Of a DNA stretch of 64,000 bases, positions 10,200 through 22,640 are shown one piece after another. The notes under the pieces were generated by a model. It did no database searches and had not been told where the DNA came from. It saw only the letters and a list, made by a program, of their open reading frames with translations. Position 1 is the stretch's first letter; each line of letters starts with the position of its first letter. The position numbers were made by a program, and so were the translations under genes. The DNA lies in the NCBI GenBank assembly GCA_964019135.1, contig OZ025263.1, positions 29,325,639 to 29,389,638 on the forward strand, in the 5' to 3' direction. Source of the DNA: Arenicola marina. Its lineage: Eukaryota > Annelida > Polychaeta > Arenicolidae.

Positions 10200-11900
10200 T
10201 TGCTATGAAGCGTTCTTTGGTTAGACTGACGCCTGGCGGACCTAGAGCGTAAAGTTGTGCGATCAATGTCGGGTACATTTTTTGTCCCTAACATATTAAG
10301 GGCGAGAGCGGGTGGCGCCTGGCGGATTTTTTCAGAACTAAATTCATTTCATTTTTTATTTTTAGGGTTAAATGGCAACTAATATCAATATATGTCACAT
10401 CAAATAATATTTCCTCCGCCAAATTTGCATGCATGTGATGTATTACAAGCAAAGACCAAGATATTTAGTGATTGCATATATGCGCCGAAAGGCACAATTG
10501 TGACAATTCTTCATTTTTGGCCTATTTTATAGCCTATTTTGGTTACAATAGAGCTTATAGAACAAAAGTTAGTTCAGTAACATATCATTTTTTTGCTATT
10601 TTTGTATTCACCATGAAGCTAGGCTTCAGCAGGCAGTTTTTTGGGGAAGTCTGTCAACCAGTTTTTATAGGGGATTTCAAAACATTGAGAAAAAAACACA
10701 TTTATAGCATTTTCCCATTGACCGCCATGTTAAAGCCAATTTGACAAAAATCCCCCGAAACTTTTTTTTTAGTGAAGTGACATATTTTTTATTACATTTT
10801 CAGGTAGATCTATGCATGATACTTATCTAGAGAAAAAATCTAAAAAATCTGTCAACAAATTTTTTTTGACCCCCCCACCCACTCTCGCCCTTAACTCTGA
10901 AAATGTATTCCTTCCCACGGTCGTCACTTTTTTAAAGAAAATCCTCGTAAGCGGAAGGTTTACCCCCCCCCCACCCCACCCACCCACACACACACGCCTG
11001 CCAACCACGTAACCAACCCATAAGCCAATATCTGTTTTGACCAAGTGAGTACTTCCCACGAAAAGCCCCCGGGGGGGGGGGGGAGATTCAGGTTTAAACG
11101 GCCGTTTCCCCGCATCTCTCGATCGTTTGACACATCGATCAAAATTTACCTGCCACAAACAACACACAGACAAGTAATTTTATTTTGGTGCACCCGTTGC
11201 AACGATCAGCTCAAAGTGGAAGTTTAATCTGTCTCCACCATGTCCTCAAAGGAGAGGGGTGGGGGGAGTATTGCCAGATCACGAAGATTTTTTTTATTCT
11301 CAAGTCACGATGCATTAAAAAGAAAGAAAAACTCCCAGTATGCATACGATATATACATGATGTAAATGAGTGATTTTCAGATTCACGGTTATTTCATATT
11401 AAAATTCATTCCCAGTTCACGGTGAAAAGAACCTTATGCACCGTCATGGACTAAGCGTACTCTCTCTGTACTAGATTCGCGCTGCAATATAACGCCTCAC
11501 ACGGGTATCACAAGTCCATTCTATTTTCTGAATTGGTAGTGCAAATCGTGCGTATCGAGAGACTCCATGGCGCAAAGAGCCAGGCTACTTGCCTACGGAA
11601 GACCATATTTTGTTCATTGGCGTGATGAAACGCTGCTGCATTCATGTCTTAGGCGTCGCCTGGCATAAAGAGTTGTTCCACTAATTAAGTCCCGCCGGGC
11701 AAAATTTCAACACGTTTGAATTTGGGACAAAAATTCCTGGAGGGGCATGGTGGGGTGAGTGAAGATCGGTTGGCAGCCCTTAAGACGCTTACATATCGAA
11801 CTACTACCTCGTGTATATTTAGCGTATGGGACGCCATGTTGGAAATCCTTGTGATCCTCCTCTGGGTTGGGAGTAAGGTCCGGATGTAAAAGATAGCACG
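10200..11900. other. Copy-1-specific non-coding stretch
   Basis: Not matched in the second copy. Contains A/T-rich sequence and homopolymers (C runs near 10963, a G run near 11071). No gene recognised. Confidence 0.55.
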
Positions 11901-12906
11901 TGACCTCGTTATTGAACCGCGATCCCCGCGTTGGGTTACGCACTCGGTGCACGCGGTGCCTCTAACGATAGATTAACAGCCACATGCTAGGTGATACGGG
12001 ATAGGATTAGCAATAGGATTAGGTTGACCGCATTTCTCTCCATGCGTATGTGTTCGTTGCAAAGATTATGCTCACGAGTTATTTACAAATCCATGTTCAT
12101 GAATCATGGAGGTATGTGGTCTATAGATAATGAAGCGATACCGTAAGATGGCAACTCTCCTTCCGTTACCATGAACCAGTTATACACGAACGAAGCTCAT
12201 TTCCATCGTGCATTGACCGCCGTTCACTGGGGCTAACCGCACGATTTAAATATCAGGGCATGTGACTTTTTGGGGTGTTTTTTTCTTTACATGGATTGCT
12301 TTAATGACGAAGCGATTCACGGTATGGGGGCAGTCATGTCCAATCTGGTTTACTTACCGGTTGAATGAACCAACTGTGGCAGTCTCGCGCGCCATTGCGA
12401 ACAAGGCACAAAAGAAGCATATGAAAACAAGGGACGCTGGTCACGACCAAGGCTTGTCAGAGGCCAAAAGCGTCAGTTGTTCTCATCGTTGCCCTGACGA
12501 ATAGCTGATTACAACGGCCACATTTGTCAGCATCTCCTTCCCATTCGCGACTACCTTGATCTTTGCTCCCGCCCCCAGGCTGATGTCAGTCTGCCTATCC
12601 GCTATCCCGGCTCTTGGTTTCCAAAATAATTTTTTGCTTTAATCAATTACGGTCATCCATCTTCTGTCGCTGGGAAACATAATTAAGCTCCGTGAACAAA
12701 GCATGTATTTTTATCATTTGGGAGGCGGCGAGAGAGGATTATTGTTTAATATTCTGGGTATTGTTTTTCCCCGAGGATTGCAACTTTGAAGTGACTGCTT
12801 CATGAGAGGTTACCAGTTAACAGGTATCTATCATTATAGTGGCGAGCGAACCCATCTGCTGTCTGCAGTCGTTGTTTTATCTTAACGAATAGACGCCCAT
12901 TGCCAT

Positions 12907-12970
12907 GGACCGATCCAGGCTGTCAATAGACCGATCCAGGCTGTCAATAGACCGAGCCAGGCTTTCAGAA
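12907..12970. repeat. 21-bp tandem repeat, 3 units
   Basis: 'gaccgatccaggctgtcaat' repeated three times with small changes. It is absent from the matching point of copy 2 (about 20580). Confidence 0.85.
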
Positions 12971-13135
12971 GAAAACGGTCATCAAATTATTATGGTGATT
13001 TATCTGAAAGGTGAGTCCATAAGACATCGCAAATGCATTGGAACCTCTTCCGATGGCATTAATTTCGGCCATTTATCTGATTATAGTGTAAGCTAATTAT
13101 ACATCAAAAAGAACCTCATGTCAATCACACGACCA

Positions 13136-14008
13136 AAGCGTTCTTAGAGACTCAGCCAGCGACGACAGGCGGTGTTCAGTATTTCCCGGGACAGCATTTA
13201 TTTACATTTTGTCTATGTCGCAGGGGGATTTAGGTTTTATTTTATTCTAATTCTCGTTGACGAGGATAGTTTAAGCGGTTGCTTTTGCAATTTAAGTGGC
13301 CTTCAAGAGGTAACTTTATCAGGGTTTTTTCAGTTAATGAGTATTTAATAATACGATTTGGTAATCTAGGTATAAAGTTTTTCGGTTTTCATTATCCTGA
13401 TTAAGATTGTTCATTTTCGTTTCCCGGAACTTACCGAGACGGCTTGTCCAAATAAAGGCATTAATTATTATGGAAACGAAGTGTTTGTGTCAGCGAGACC
13501 TTCGGTGCGGCTACAATGAGCGATCCCCCCGACTGTGCTTGCATACTCCACATTGGACCAATATAAAATAACATAACATATTGTGAAAGGGGACAAGGGG
13601 TATTGCCGTTCATCGGGAACGGACTGTTCATTTAACCGTGAACTGGGAATGGGATATTAGCCGACCGTCGTGATGAAGGATTTTCATTAACAAGACACAG
13701 GAAAAGACCCTTCCATTGGCCTAATAAACGAGGATCTTTAAAAATCAAACGTCTTTCTAGGGGTCCAGGACTGACCCCGACGTCACTAATGGTCATCCCG
13801 CCCACTTTGTCTGATGAAAAGCAGTTGGCTCCCGCAGGAGCTTAACAGACCAAGTGACCTCGCCGTAATGTCCTATTGGAGTGGTACCTGGAGCCTAAAA
13901 GGGGGCAGGTGCAACCACTTAATGTGACCCAACCCTTGGCCACTCAGCCCTCGCCATGTGTCGGACTCCATTGCGAGATAAATAGCTAATCACTGTCGTC
14001 AAGCGTTT
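13136..14008. other. Non-coding spacer between the duplicated units
   Basis: No reading frame, RNA gene or repeat recognised. A T/A-rich first half gives way to mixed composition before the array. Confidence 0.5.
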
Positions 14009-14646
14009 GTCTGACGTTACAGTATCTGTTTGACGTCATCATTGTTATGTCTCATGCCAGCGCACCTGTGTCTGACGTCACCATACCTGTGTCTGACGTC
14101 ACCATATCTGTGTCTGACGTTACCATATCTGCGTTTGACGTCACCATATCTGTGTCTGACGCCATCATACCTATGTCTGACGTCATCATATATGTGTCTG
14201 ACGTCACCATACCTTTTCGTCACCATACCTTTTTGGTGACGTCACAATTGGTGTATGAAGTCTTTCTGTATGTGTATTCGAAGCCATTATTGGTGTGTCT
14301 GACGTGAACATCGGTGTATCTGGAGTCACCATCGGTGTTTCTGACGTCACCATCGCTGTTTCTCACGTCACAATCATTGTGCCTGACGTCACCATCGGTG
14401 TATCTGACGTCACCATCGGTGTATCTGACGTCACCATCGGTGTGTCTGACGTCACTGTTGGTGTATCTGGCGTCCCCATCGGTGTGCCTGACGTCACCAT
14501 CGGTGTGCCTGACGTCACCTTCGATGTGCCTTACGCCACGATCGATTAGTCGGAAAAGGTCGCCGGTGTTTCTGACGTCGTGGCCACAAGTGTCTGACGT
14601 CACCATCGGTGTGTCTGACGTCACCATCGGTGTGTCTGACGTCACA
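14009..14646. repeat. 21-bp minisatellite carrying a TGACGTCA octamer per unit
   Basis: Unit 'tgtctgacgtcaccatcggtg' read in pieces: 'tgtctgacgtcacc' plus 'atcggtg' (or 'atatctg' in the left part). Two blocks (14009-14220 and 14290-14646) are joined by an irregular linker. I count 17 exact TGACGTCA octamers plus several one-base variants. TGACGTCA is the palindromic CRE/ATF consensus, so the array is a dense cluster of potential bZIP sites; function is not shown. The open frames on both strands are by-products of the 21-bp period. Confidence 0.95.
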
Positions 14647-14659
14647 TCGGGCCCGTCTC

Positions 14660-15113
14660 CCTATGACCAGGAGGCCTGACTATGCCAAATCGAGGTGCGG
14701 GCGCTGATGGCGTGACCTTCCATGGTCCACCTTTTGTAATGCTTGCCCCTCACCTGTTGGCCAGTAATTCAAGGTGACGGACGCAGGTCATTCGTGACTT
14801 TCACCGGCTTATATCTTCGCGACCTTAATGGAACGCCGCTGCAAAGTGTTCAATTCTCACTCTAATGTTTCCTCCGCGCTCCCTGACTCTCTGCCCTGCC
14901 CCATCTCCTCACTGCCTCTGTCTCTTGTAAATTAACATATAGGGTATCCACCGGTTGTACCTTGTCACCCTTCAGACAGACTAAAAATGAGTTTCTATGA
15001 ATTTGTTTCAAGCCTTACGGTCTGGACCTTGTAGTTGTTGAAAGCCATGCGAGTGGCTGTGGTGTCGGATACATATTCCGGACTTTCATTGCTATAACTG
15101 CTATTGCAGGAGA
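14660..15113. repeat. Segmental duplication flank, copy 2 (matches 60-997)
   Basis: Same order of landmarks as copy 1. It ends at gctattgcaggaga (15100-15113), the counterpart of the LINE target site, with no LINE present. Confidence 0.8.
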
Positions 15114-15114
15114 A

Positions 15115-15280
15115 GATGGCGGCTGATTAAAAAGGACTGTTATTGCAATTCCCATAACCTCAAGCAAATCCGCTTTCTTCATGAGGATAGTGCACATGAT
15201 GGCGGCTGATTAAAAGGGACTGTTATTGCAATTCCCATAACCTCAAGCAAATCCGCTTTCTTCACGAGGATAGTGCACAT
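15115..15280. repeat. 83-bp tandem duplication
   Basis: 'gatggcggctgattaaaa' at 15115 and again at 15198, with near-identical sequence between, ending 'gaggatagtgcacatg'. It lies immediately after the counterpart of the LINE target site. Confidence 0.92.
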
Positions 15281-16500
15281 GCAGCACAGGTCTCCTCGTT
15301 CAGGAGAGTCGTGGTATTTAGAGGACAACACGCTAATAAAGGAACATATACTGATTAGAATTTCAAGAAGATATTATCTAAGAAAATTAACGGATTTTGT
15401 CTTGATGAATCCCGCATTGTGAGCGGCATATTACAGTTGTCTACAACCAGCGCCCATGCAACCAAGTTCACAAGTAAAGTTATTAGAACGTTACGCAAAA
15501 ATTTCTTTCGATTTAAGGACAATGGGAAGTGACGGGTTCTGATTATTTATTGAGCAAGAATACAGGAATGTAGTGGCACGCTTTCGTCAAAGCGCGCATT
15601 GGCAAGTATATTTGATGTTGACCAAAAAGACACCTTTACTGCTGGGAGGTGTAAATAGATTGTTATTGTATTGGTGGCTGTTGTGATGATTGTGCTTCTG
15701 AAATAGTTTATAAAGTGGCCAAGGATGTTGTAGATGATACAAACCCTAGATTAACATTTCTCTAACTATGTCTGAGAAAGAAAAATCATATAGTGGATGG
15801 GTCACTTTACATATATTCAACGAGGAACATAATTCCAAATCAATGGTGGCCACTGGACAATGTGACAACACGTTTTAGTCAGTCGATTTCATTTGGAATG
15901 GTAAGATTCATTTATTAGATACCAGAAATTCATGATTTGATGTGCATTCAATAATGAGTTCGCAATAAAAGGTTAATGGACATTTTGCATCATACCTGTT
16001 ATTCAGTGTCTATACGTTATCTCTTCTATATATAGAACCATTAATTAAATAATTTCGTGTAATTTATAGCTTAACACTGTTTACATATGTTTCAGCCACC
16101 ACACTCCGGTCAGACTAAAACATCGCTGTAGTTAGGATATATTGCTGTATTTAGCTACATGATCAAATTAAACATATATTACAAATTACTATTCTGACAA
16201 CCAGATATTATAAACTGGTTAAATGATCGGTTGCAGTGTCCAATACGGCTATATTAATGTCATAAGGGTATCAAGTCGATAGTTCCTGAATATATTTCAT
16301 GGAAACTAAATCGAAATATTGGCCTACTGATTTGATTTGGTCACATGTTTATGCATAATTAGAACAATGGATGTTGTATGTATTCCTCCGGACTTATACA
16401 CGCGAAGTAGGTCATACACCATCACGCCCTTTATTCAAGGTGAATGAATTCAATTTCAGGTTTTGGAGTCGCAGTCCTAGTTTGACAAAGATTGTTTTAT
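15281..16500. other. A/T-rich non-coding stretch
   Basis: No gene, RNA or clear repeat. Not obviously matched at 7793-8640. Confidence 0.5.
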
Positions 16501-16502
16501 GT

Positions 16503-16581
16503 TCAGGACCCTTTAATCACTTTTGGTCATATCGCGTCAATGGGAGAAGGAAGGAGGAGGGAAGCCATGTCCCATTCGCGG
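16503..16581 (-). mobile_element. SINE family A, 3' fragment
   Basis: On the minus strand it has 'gcgatatgaccaaaagtg' followed by the 'attaaagggtcctgaa' tail, the same 3' end as the full copies at 51675, 54071 and 57226. The tRNA-like head is missing. Confidence 0.7.
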
Positions 16582-17644
16582 AAAATATGGGCCGAAACGT
16601 GAGTTTACGGCATTTATGAATTTGACTTTAGTTAACATGACCACCAACTTGTAATAAGTATAAACATACACGACTTAACTACGCATGCAAATTGCTACTT
16701 GAATTATATCTTCTATTTTAAAGACAATATTTCTTTTTCATCAGTCTCATGCTATATTACTGGTAATAAATAAATGATTTTACGAACAAAGTTAGCCAGT
16801 TAGCTCTCATGTCAGCTTCGAAGCACATTGGAGTTGTAGTTTGCGCTTGGTTTTACTCCACATTCCACGTGCTTCCAACGGAAAAAACAAGCATAGAAGG
16901 ACGCCGTGATATGTATTCCGTACGACTTCTTTCATATGGCTAGCAATGTAAATGTGGCCATATGGTACAAGAAATATGAATAGCTAACCGTGAAGCACAT
17001 GAATCAATACACTGGGCCTGTTTGCACCCAGCTGCTTTCGGCCATAAACTAAGCAATGTCTTCAAAAAGTACACCACCGGGCACAATACCGTCCACTCCG
17101 TCGCCTCTGTCCCAACAGTCCGCCGCCCCCGCCCCGGCCCCATCCCACTTTCCCACCAGGCCAAGGTCATTCTCCGCCCCTCCCCTCAACATTATTCTTG
17201 GCCCTAATCCGACCTCGTTCCAAACACCAGCAATGGCCCCGCGGCCCATAACATAGGGTGATCGACTGCAGTTGACGCTGGGGTTTATTAGGGCGACATT
17301 TCGCTTCCAGCGCCAGCGCCCGTGATTTTCCGACACATGCTGTACCCAGTCCCATTCCACCCCCAAAATCATTCATCCAGAAGCGGCAGTCCGCCAACCC
17401 AGACCTTCACCACCCTCACCGTTATTCCCTCAGTCGTAGACATCCCAACCCCCACAGTCAATATACACTTCCAAGAGAGCGGCCCCGCCCCCCCCCCCTC
17501 ACTCCCTCATCCACGGCCGCCAGCCGTGACCATCCACCACAGCTCTAGCCCTTCCCCCGACACCTTCCTTTGTCCTCCCACCTACTCCGATGGCGTCCTC
17601 TATGGAAAGTGTCATGTATATTATTTCCATCTCAGCGAGCCTGA

Positions 17645-18170
17645 AGGTCGGGTTGTGGGGTAAAAAGGACCGGGTTGTGGGGCATAAAAGAGGGGCTGTA
17701 CGGTATAAATGGCGGGTTGTGGGTTATAAAGGACGGGTTGTGGGGCATAAAAGCGGAGTGGGGGTATAAAGAACTGATTGTTAAGTATATATAACGGAGT
17801 GTGGGGGTTGTGAGACGTACAAAACAGATTGTGGGGTATAAAAGGCGGTTTGGGAGTGTGGAGAACGGCTTGTGGGTTATAAAGCACGTATTTTTGGGCA
17901 TAACTGACGGATTGTGGGGCATGAAGAACGGATTGTGGGGTGTGGAGAATAGGCTGCGGGCTAAAAAAGCATGGATTGTTGGGTATAGAGAGTGGGTGTT
18001 GCTGGGTATAAAGGATGGATTGTTGGGTATACAGGGCGTTTTTTTTTATAATAGACGATTTTTGGATACGAAGGAGAAGCTGCGAGGTATAGCACGTTGG
18101 TTGTGAGATATCGAGGGCGGGAAATGGGGCATAAATGAAAGGTTTGGTTTATAGGGGTTATGGAGCGTTA
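17645..18170. repeat. Degenerate ~23-bp tandem repeat (expanded copy)
   Basis: About twenty loosely conserved units of 'gggttgtggggtataaa' type, against about eight at 9690-9905. Confidence 0.8.
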
Positions 18171-18393
18171 CGGAGTTATGGAGCATACAACACTTGTTGT
18201 GAAGTAAAGCAGTGGCACTTGACACTTGGTCTATAAAGCAGTGTTTGTGGCGCAAACACAGGCATAAAACACGGATTGAGGAGCCCTGCTGTACACCCCA
18301 ACCCCCCCTCCCTTCCTCCCCCAATCAGCCCCCACCCAACCCAACCCCAAACCATCCGCGTCCACCGTCCTGGATTGACCCAGGGGTCGTAGG

Positions 18394-18449
18394 TAAAGAT
18401 AGAGCTATACATAAAGCTATATCTAAAGCTATAGATAAAGCTATACATA
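18394..18449. repeat. 12-bp tandem repeat
   Basis: 'taaagctatac' and variants about four times; not present at the homologous position in copy 1. Confidence 0.8.
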
Positions 18450-20758
18450 TTCGCTGATCACGTTTTCTCAGTACATGCCGTAGTCACTATTGCCCTCTCC
18501 CTGGCCCGTTCGAAAGTCACAAGCACCGCCATTCCGCCCCCAATACGCCCACCCACCTCCACCACCCAGGCACACCCCTGCTGTACCCGCACCACCCCAC
18601 CACCCCCATTCCGGCCTGGCAACGATATCGCTTCTCCTCGCATCACGTCGGCCAGGGAGATCTTCACTCACCGCCACCCCCCCCCCCACCCTCCCTGACT
18701 CTTCCGCCCTCCACCTCTTCACTCACCGCCATTCACCCCAACCCCACGCCTGTAAGCCCGCACCCCCACCCCCACGCCACCGGCACCGACTTCACTCACC
18801 GCAATTCAACACCTCCCTGACTCCCTGACTCCCAACCCTACGGCTGTGCCTCCCTCCCCCCCCCCCCCCACTCCCTCCGTCACCTTCCTGCACCCCGGAC
18901 CGTAGCACCCGTCCAGCCACCTTCCATGGCAACACGCACCCTGCTCGTTCGTGGGTGTCGCGACGAATGACCGGAAGTCTGCGCCAGCTCGCGGGCGATT
19001 TAATCATGTCGTAAAAGGATGATTGGCCGCCAAAAGGTTCTCTCGGCAGCGCGATCGAGGACGCGTTCGAGGACGAGAGAGTAGGGTGTGGCATCCACAA
19101 ACCCTGGGCGGTGGCCGGGCGGGGGCCCTAGCGGCAGGGCCAATATATATCTGAATAAACAGCTATTGATATTCAAAATGGCATTGCGATTCCATGATAA
19201 CTGGGTGACTGACAAAAGCCGGTATGTGGCGGTAGCCCATGGGGTGACCCCCCCCCCCTCCCCCCACACCACCCCCGCAGGGGTTGGGAACTACATTATT
19301 ACAGTGGTGCTGGGGTGTGCTGCCCATGCCGCGACTTTCTGGTCATTGAGATAATTTTTGATTAAAAAAAGCATCCAAGGTAGAGACTGATATTGACGGC
19401 ATAGTTTATGGCACTGCAGATTTCTGCTCCGGGGATTGAGAGAAAAAATGCGAACAAATGGTGTTTGGTACCCCGTATGACGCCCTTAATTCCAAAAAAT
19501 AACAGAGATCAGACATCCAATTACTTTGTAAACGAAGACTTTTATGGGAAATCTGCCGCCATGGTTCCAAGAGATGTTGCAGGCGGAGCCATGGGCCAAT
19601 ATATGTTTTGACCCACTGAGTACATACCCTAATTTCATGACCTGTGTCGTATCGATCCCCGCGTTGGGTTACGCACTCGGCGCGCGCGGTGCCTCTAACG
19701 ATAGATTAACAGCCACATGCTATGTGATACGGGATGCAATGGGATAATGTTGACCGCATTTTTCTCCAGGCGTATGTGTTCGCTACAAAGATCATGCGCA
19801 CGAGTTATTTCCAAATCCATGTTCATGAATCAATATGTCCTGTGTTCTGGTATGTGGTCTAAAGATAATGAAGCGATACTGTAAGATGGCAACTCTCCTT
19901 CGGATACGATGAAGTTATAAACGAACGAAGCTCATTTCCTCGTATCGTGACGGCCGTTCACTCGGGCAAACCGCAAGATTGAAATATCAGGGCATGTGAC
20001 TTTTTTTTTTTTTTTTTTACGTGGTTTGCTTTAATAACGAAGCGATTCACGGTATGGGGGCAGTCACGTCCAATCTGGTTTAACTACCGGTTGAATGAAC
20101 CAACTGTGGCAGTCTCGCGCGCCATTGTGAACAAGGCACAAAAGACAGATTATGAAGCCTATGGACACAAGGGACGTTGGTCACGACCACAGCTTGTCAG
20201 AGGCCAGCAGGCGTCAGTTTTTCTCATCGTTGCCCTGAGCTTATTACAACGAAGAGACTTTATTTTTGACGCCACATTTATTGGCATCTCCTTCCCATTC
20301 GCGATTGCTTTGATCTTTGCTCCCGCCCCCAGGCTGATGTCAGTCTGCCTATCCGCTATCCCGGCTCTTGGTTTCCAAAAGTGTTTTTTGCTTTAATCAC
20401 TTACGGTCATCCATCTTCTGTCGCTGGGAAAAATAATTAAGCTCCGTGAACAAAGCATGTATGGTGTCATTTGGCAGGCGGCGAGAGACGATTTTTGTTT
20501 AATATTTTTGGCCATTGTTTTTCCCCGAGGTTTGCAACTGCTTCATGAGAGGTTAACAGTTATAGCGGTATCTATCATAGTGCAGAAAACGATCCTACAA
20601 TTATTTACGGCGATTTATCTGAAAGGGGAGTCCACAAAAGAAATACTTCGCAAATGCATTGGAACATCCTCCGATTGCATTAATTTTGGCCATTGATATG
20701 ATTATAGTGGCAGCTAATTATACATCATAAAAGAGTTATGTCGAACACACCACCAAAG

Positions 20759-21270
20759 GTAACATCAATACGCCCACTTAATACATACAAGTTCTCTGTC
20801 TAAGAGGCGTATTCCGTGTTTTATTATCTTAATTTTTCTAAATAGAAAACTTGAAAACCTGAAAAAGGAAAACTTGTATATGACACATGTCCTTTCAAGA
20901 CTAAATCACGTTGCATGTGTCGCGAGAACACACGCATCGGAACAAACAAAGTGAAGACAATCATCTTGTGTCTTTCCCGCCACCGTACCTTCTGCGTCAT
21001 ACGGGCGATTACCTAGTTTTGTGCATCAAGGGGCGTGAGTGGCTCTCGCCGTGGAATATTAGCGTGACTTCGTGACTTCTTTCGTCGCTGACCAGAGTGG
21101 TTTTATCGAGCATTCATCCAAAAGATGCAGCGTTAGAAATCTACAGAGCTGGAGGGAATGAGCCAGAACATGAAATGTATGCGTTTCATTTTCTCGGAAC
21201 GGCGAAGCCTTCAGCGACGCTTTTTAACTTGAAAGGTCACCTTCGTTGGTGGAATTACGTTATACAGAGA
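20759..21270. other. Non-coding, nothing recognised
   Basis: Short frames only, with no similarity I can name. Confidence 0.45.
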
Positions 21271-21271
21271 G

Positions 21272-21365
21272 CAGTGGCAGATCCAGTGGGGGCCACTACG
21301 AATCGAGCCCCCCCCCCACCCCCCGAAACCCTAGTCAAGCCGCAGAACCAATATCCCTCACCGAC
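21272..21365 (+). mobile_element. Possible hAT-like element end
   Basis: Begins 'cagtggcagatccagtgg' and runs into a C-rich stretch. CAG-GGCGGATC-type ends next to G/C runs are common in invertebrate hAT-related MITEs. Only one end is seen and no target duplication was found, so this is weak. Confidence 0.3.
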
Positions 21366-21424
21366 AGGTTTAGCTTCCGAGAATTGAGTCTAATAGCCCT
21401 AGCGTTTATGAAAATAAAGGCATG

Positions 21425-21560
21425 CCAGGCGTGATTGCTTGGTTTGTAACTATCGCGAGAGGGTTTAGCACACGGAGTGAATGCTTGGTTTGTCATGACC
21501 GCCATAGGGTTCGGCAAACGATGTGAATACTTGGTTTTTCATGACGGCCATTGGGTTTTT
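21425..21560. repeat. ~56-bp degenerate tandem repeat, 3 units
   Basis: 'gcttggtttgt' plus 'catgac.gccat.gggtt' recurs three times with divergence. Confidence 0.65.
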
Positions 21561-21834
21561 CTGCATAATCTTTTCCCGAATGTTCCGTTCTGTTTTGCAC
21601 GGGGTATATCGGCGTACCGAATGAATGCGCGCACATAAGATCCGGGTGAAAGACGTGTCGGGCGGTATACCGATGCGTAATGTGAGTATTCGGTCCACCT
21701 TGGGGATATAGACCGGTTAACAAAGAAACGCCGCCATTTTGGATGGGCCAGCATGAGTATTCAAACCCAGCCTGCAAACACCCTATGTTGCATCTTATAC
21801 ATACTCACATGTACATGTTCTACCGCATAAATAT

Positions 21835-21856
21835 ACATATATATATATATATAAAA
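21835..21856. repeat. (TA)n microsatellite
   Basis: Run of alternating A and T. Confidence 0.95.
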
Positions 21857-22239
21857 TAATTTCAGCGCCATCTGGGTGAAAACAAATTACCAACAGGTCG
21901 TTCCTTCTGTTTGCGTTCAGCTCTGACTTCATTGTTTGGAAGTGCACTCTTCAGTTTCATTGCCCTCATCTAGCATCTAGCAATCTAGCAATTTTCTCTC
22001 CACCGACAGAGCCCCCATCATCCGTCTCACCCTAATTCCTACCTTACTCAGCCACACTCCGACCACCCCACACTGGTTGTGGGTAGGGTTTCCCTGTCGT
22101 CTACCATGGCGACATACCCAGCGGCCTAATAATTACCTTCGAGAGCTGCCAGGCGCGCCAAGGTTTCGCTCCTCCGTGAAGTAGCATAGTTGCTCGCTCT
22201 GGCGTTTGGAAAAGGTTCCGAGACAGAATGAGGGCAAAT

Positions 22240-22640
22240 TGAAATGAGAGATACTAAAAGAGAGGAAGAGGGGGTTGGTGAGGTGGGATATGGGGCAGAG
22301 GTAGGTAGGTAGGTGGAGGAGGAAATGTTACGCGAGGGACGGGGGAAGTTATGCGGGAGATGATGAGGGGGAAGGAGGCTGGGCGAGAGCAATGGTACTG
22401 ACTGAGGGGGAGGAGGGGAAGGGGGGGGGAGGACGGGGAAAGGATATGGAGAGACAAATACCAACACCAGAGAGGGAAGAAGGCAGGGGGAGGATGCGAT
22501 GTGAAAATGAAACTATGGGGAGGTAAAGCACAAAACAAAGAAAGAGAGTCGGAAAGAGGTGGGGCATAAACGAGAGTGTCACGTGGTACGTGAGAGATAG
22601 AAGAGATGTGGGAGAAACCTGGTAAGTGAGCGACGTGGTG
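22240..22640. repeat. Purine-rich (GA/GGA) tract
   Basis: The plus strand is almost entirely G and A over about 400 bases. Minus-strand frames here are low-complexity Pro/Ser products and not genes. Confidence 0.75.

Larger units (their letters stand above)
8645..13135. repeat. Segmental duplication, copy 1 (matches 16660-20758)
   Basis: Colinear similarity with 16660-20758. Anchors include 'cacattccacgtgctt' (8880/16859), 'ataacatagggtgatcgactgca' split over 9270/17249, the 'cgacgaatgaccggaagtctg' block (10090/18961), 'gatccccgcgttgggttacg' (11922/19656) and 'aaatgcattggaac' (13030/20652). Copy 1 has about 1.1 kb more between 10200 and 11905. No coding potential is conserved between the copies, so it is non-coding duplicated DNA. 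Confidence 0.85.
16660..20758. repeat. Segmental duplication, copy 2 (matches 8645-13135)
   Basis: Diverged, colinear counterpart of 8645-13135 with many small indels. Contains a poly-T run near 20001 and C-rich stretches near 18850 and 19250. No conserved reading frame. Confidence 0.85.
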
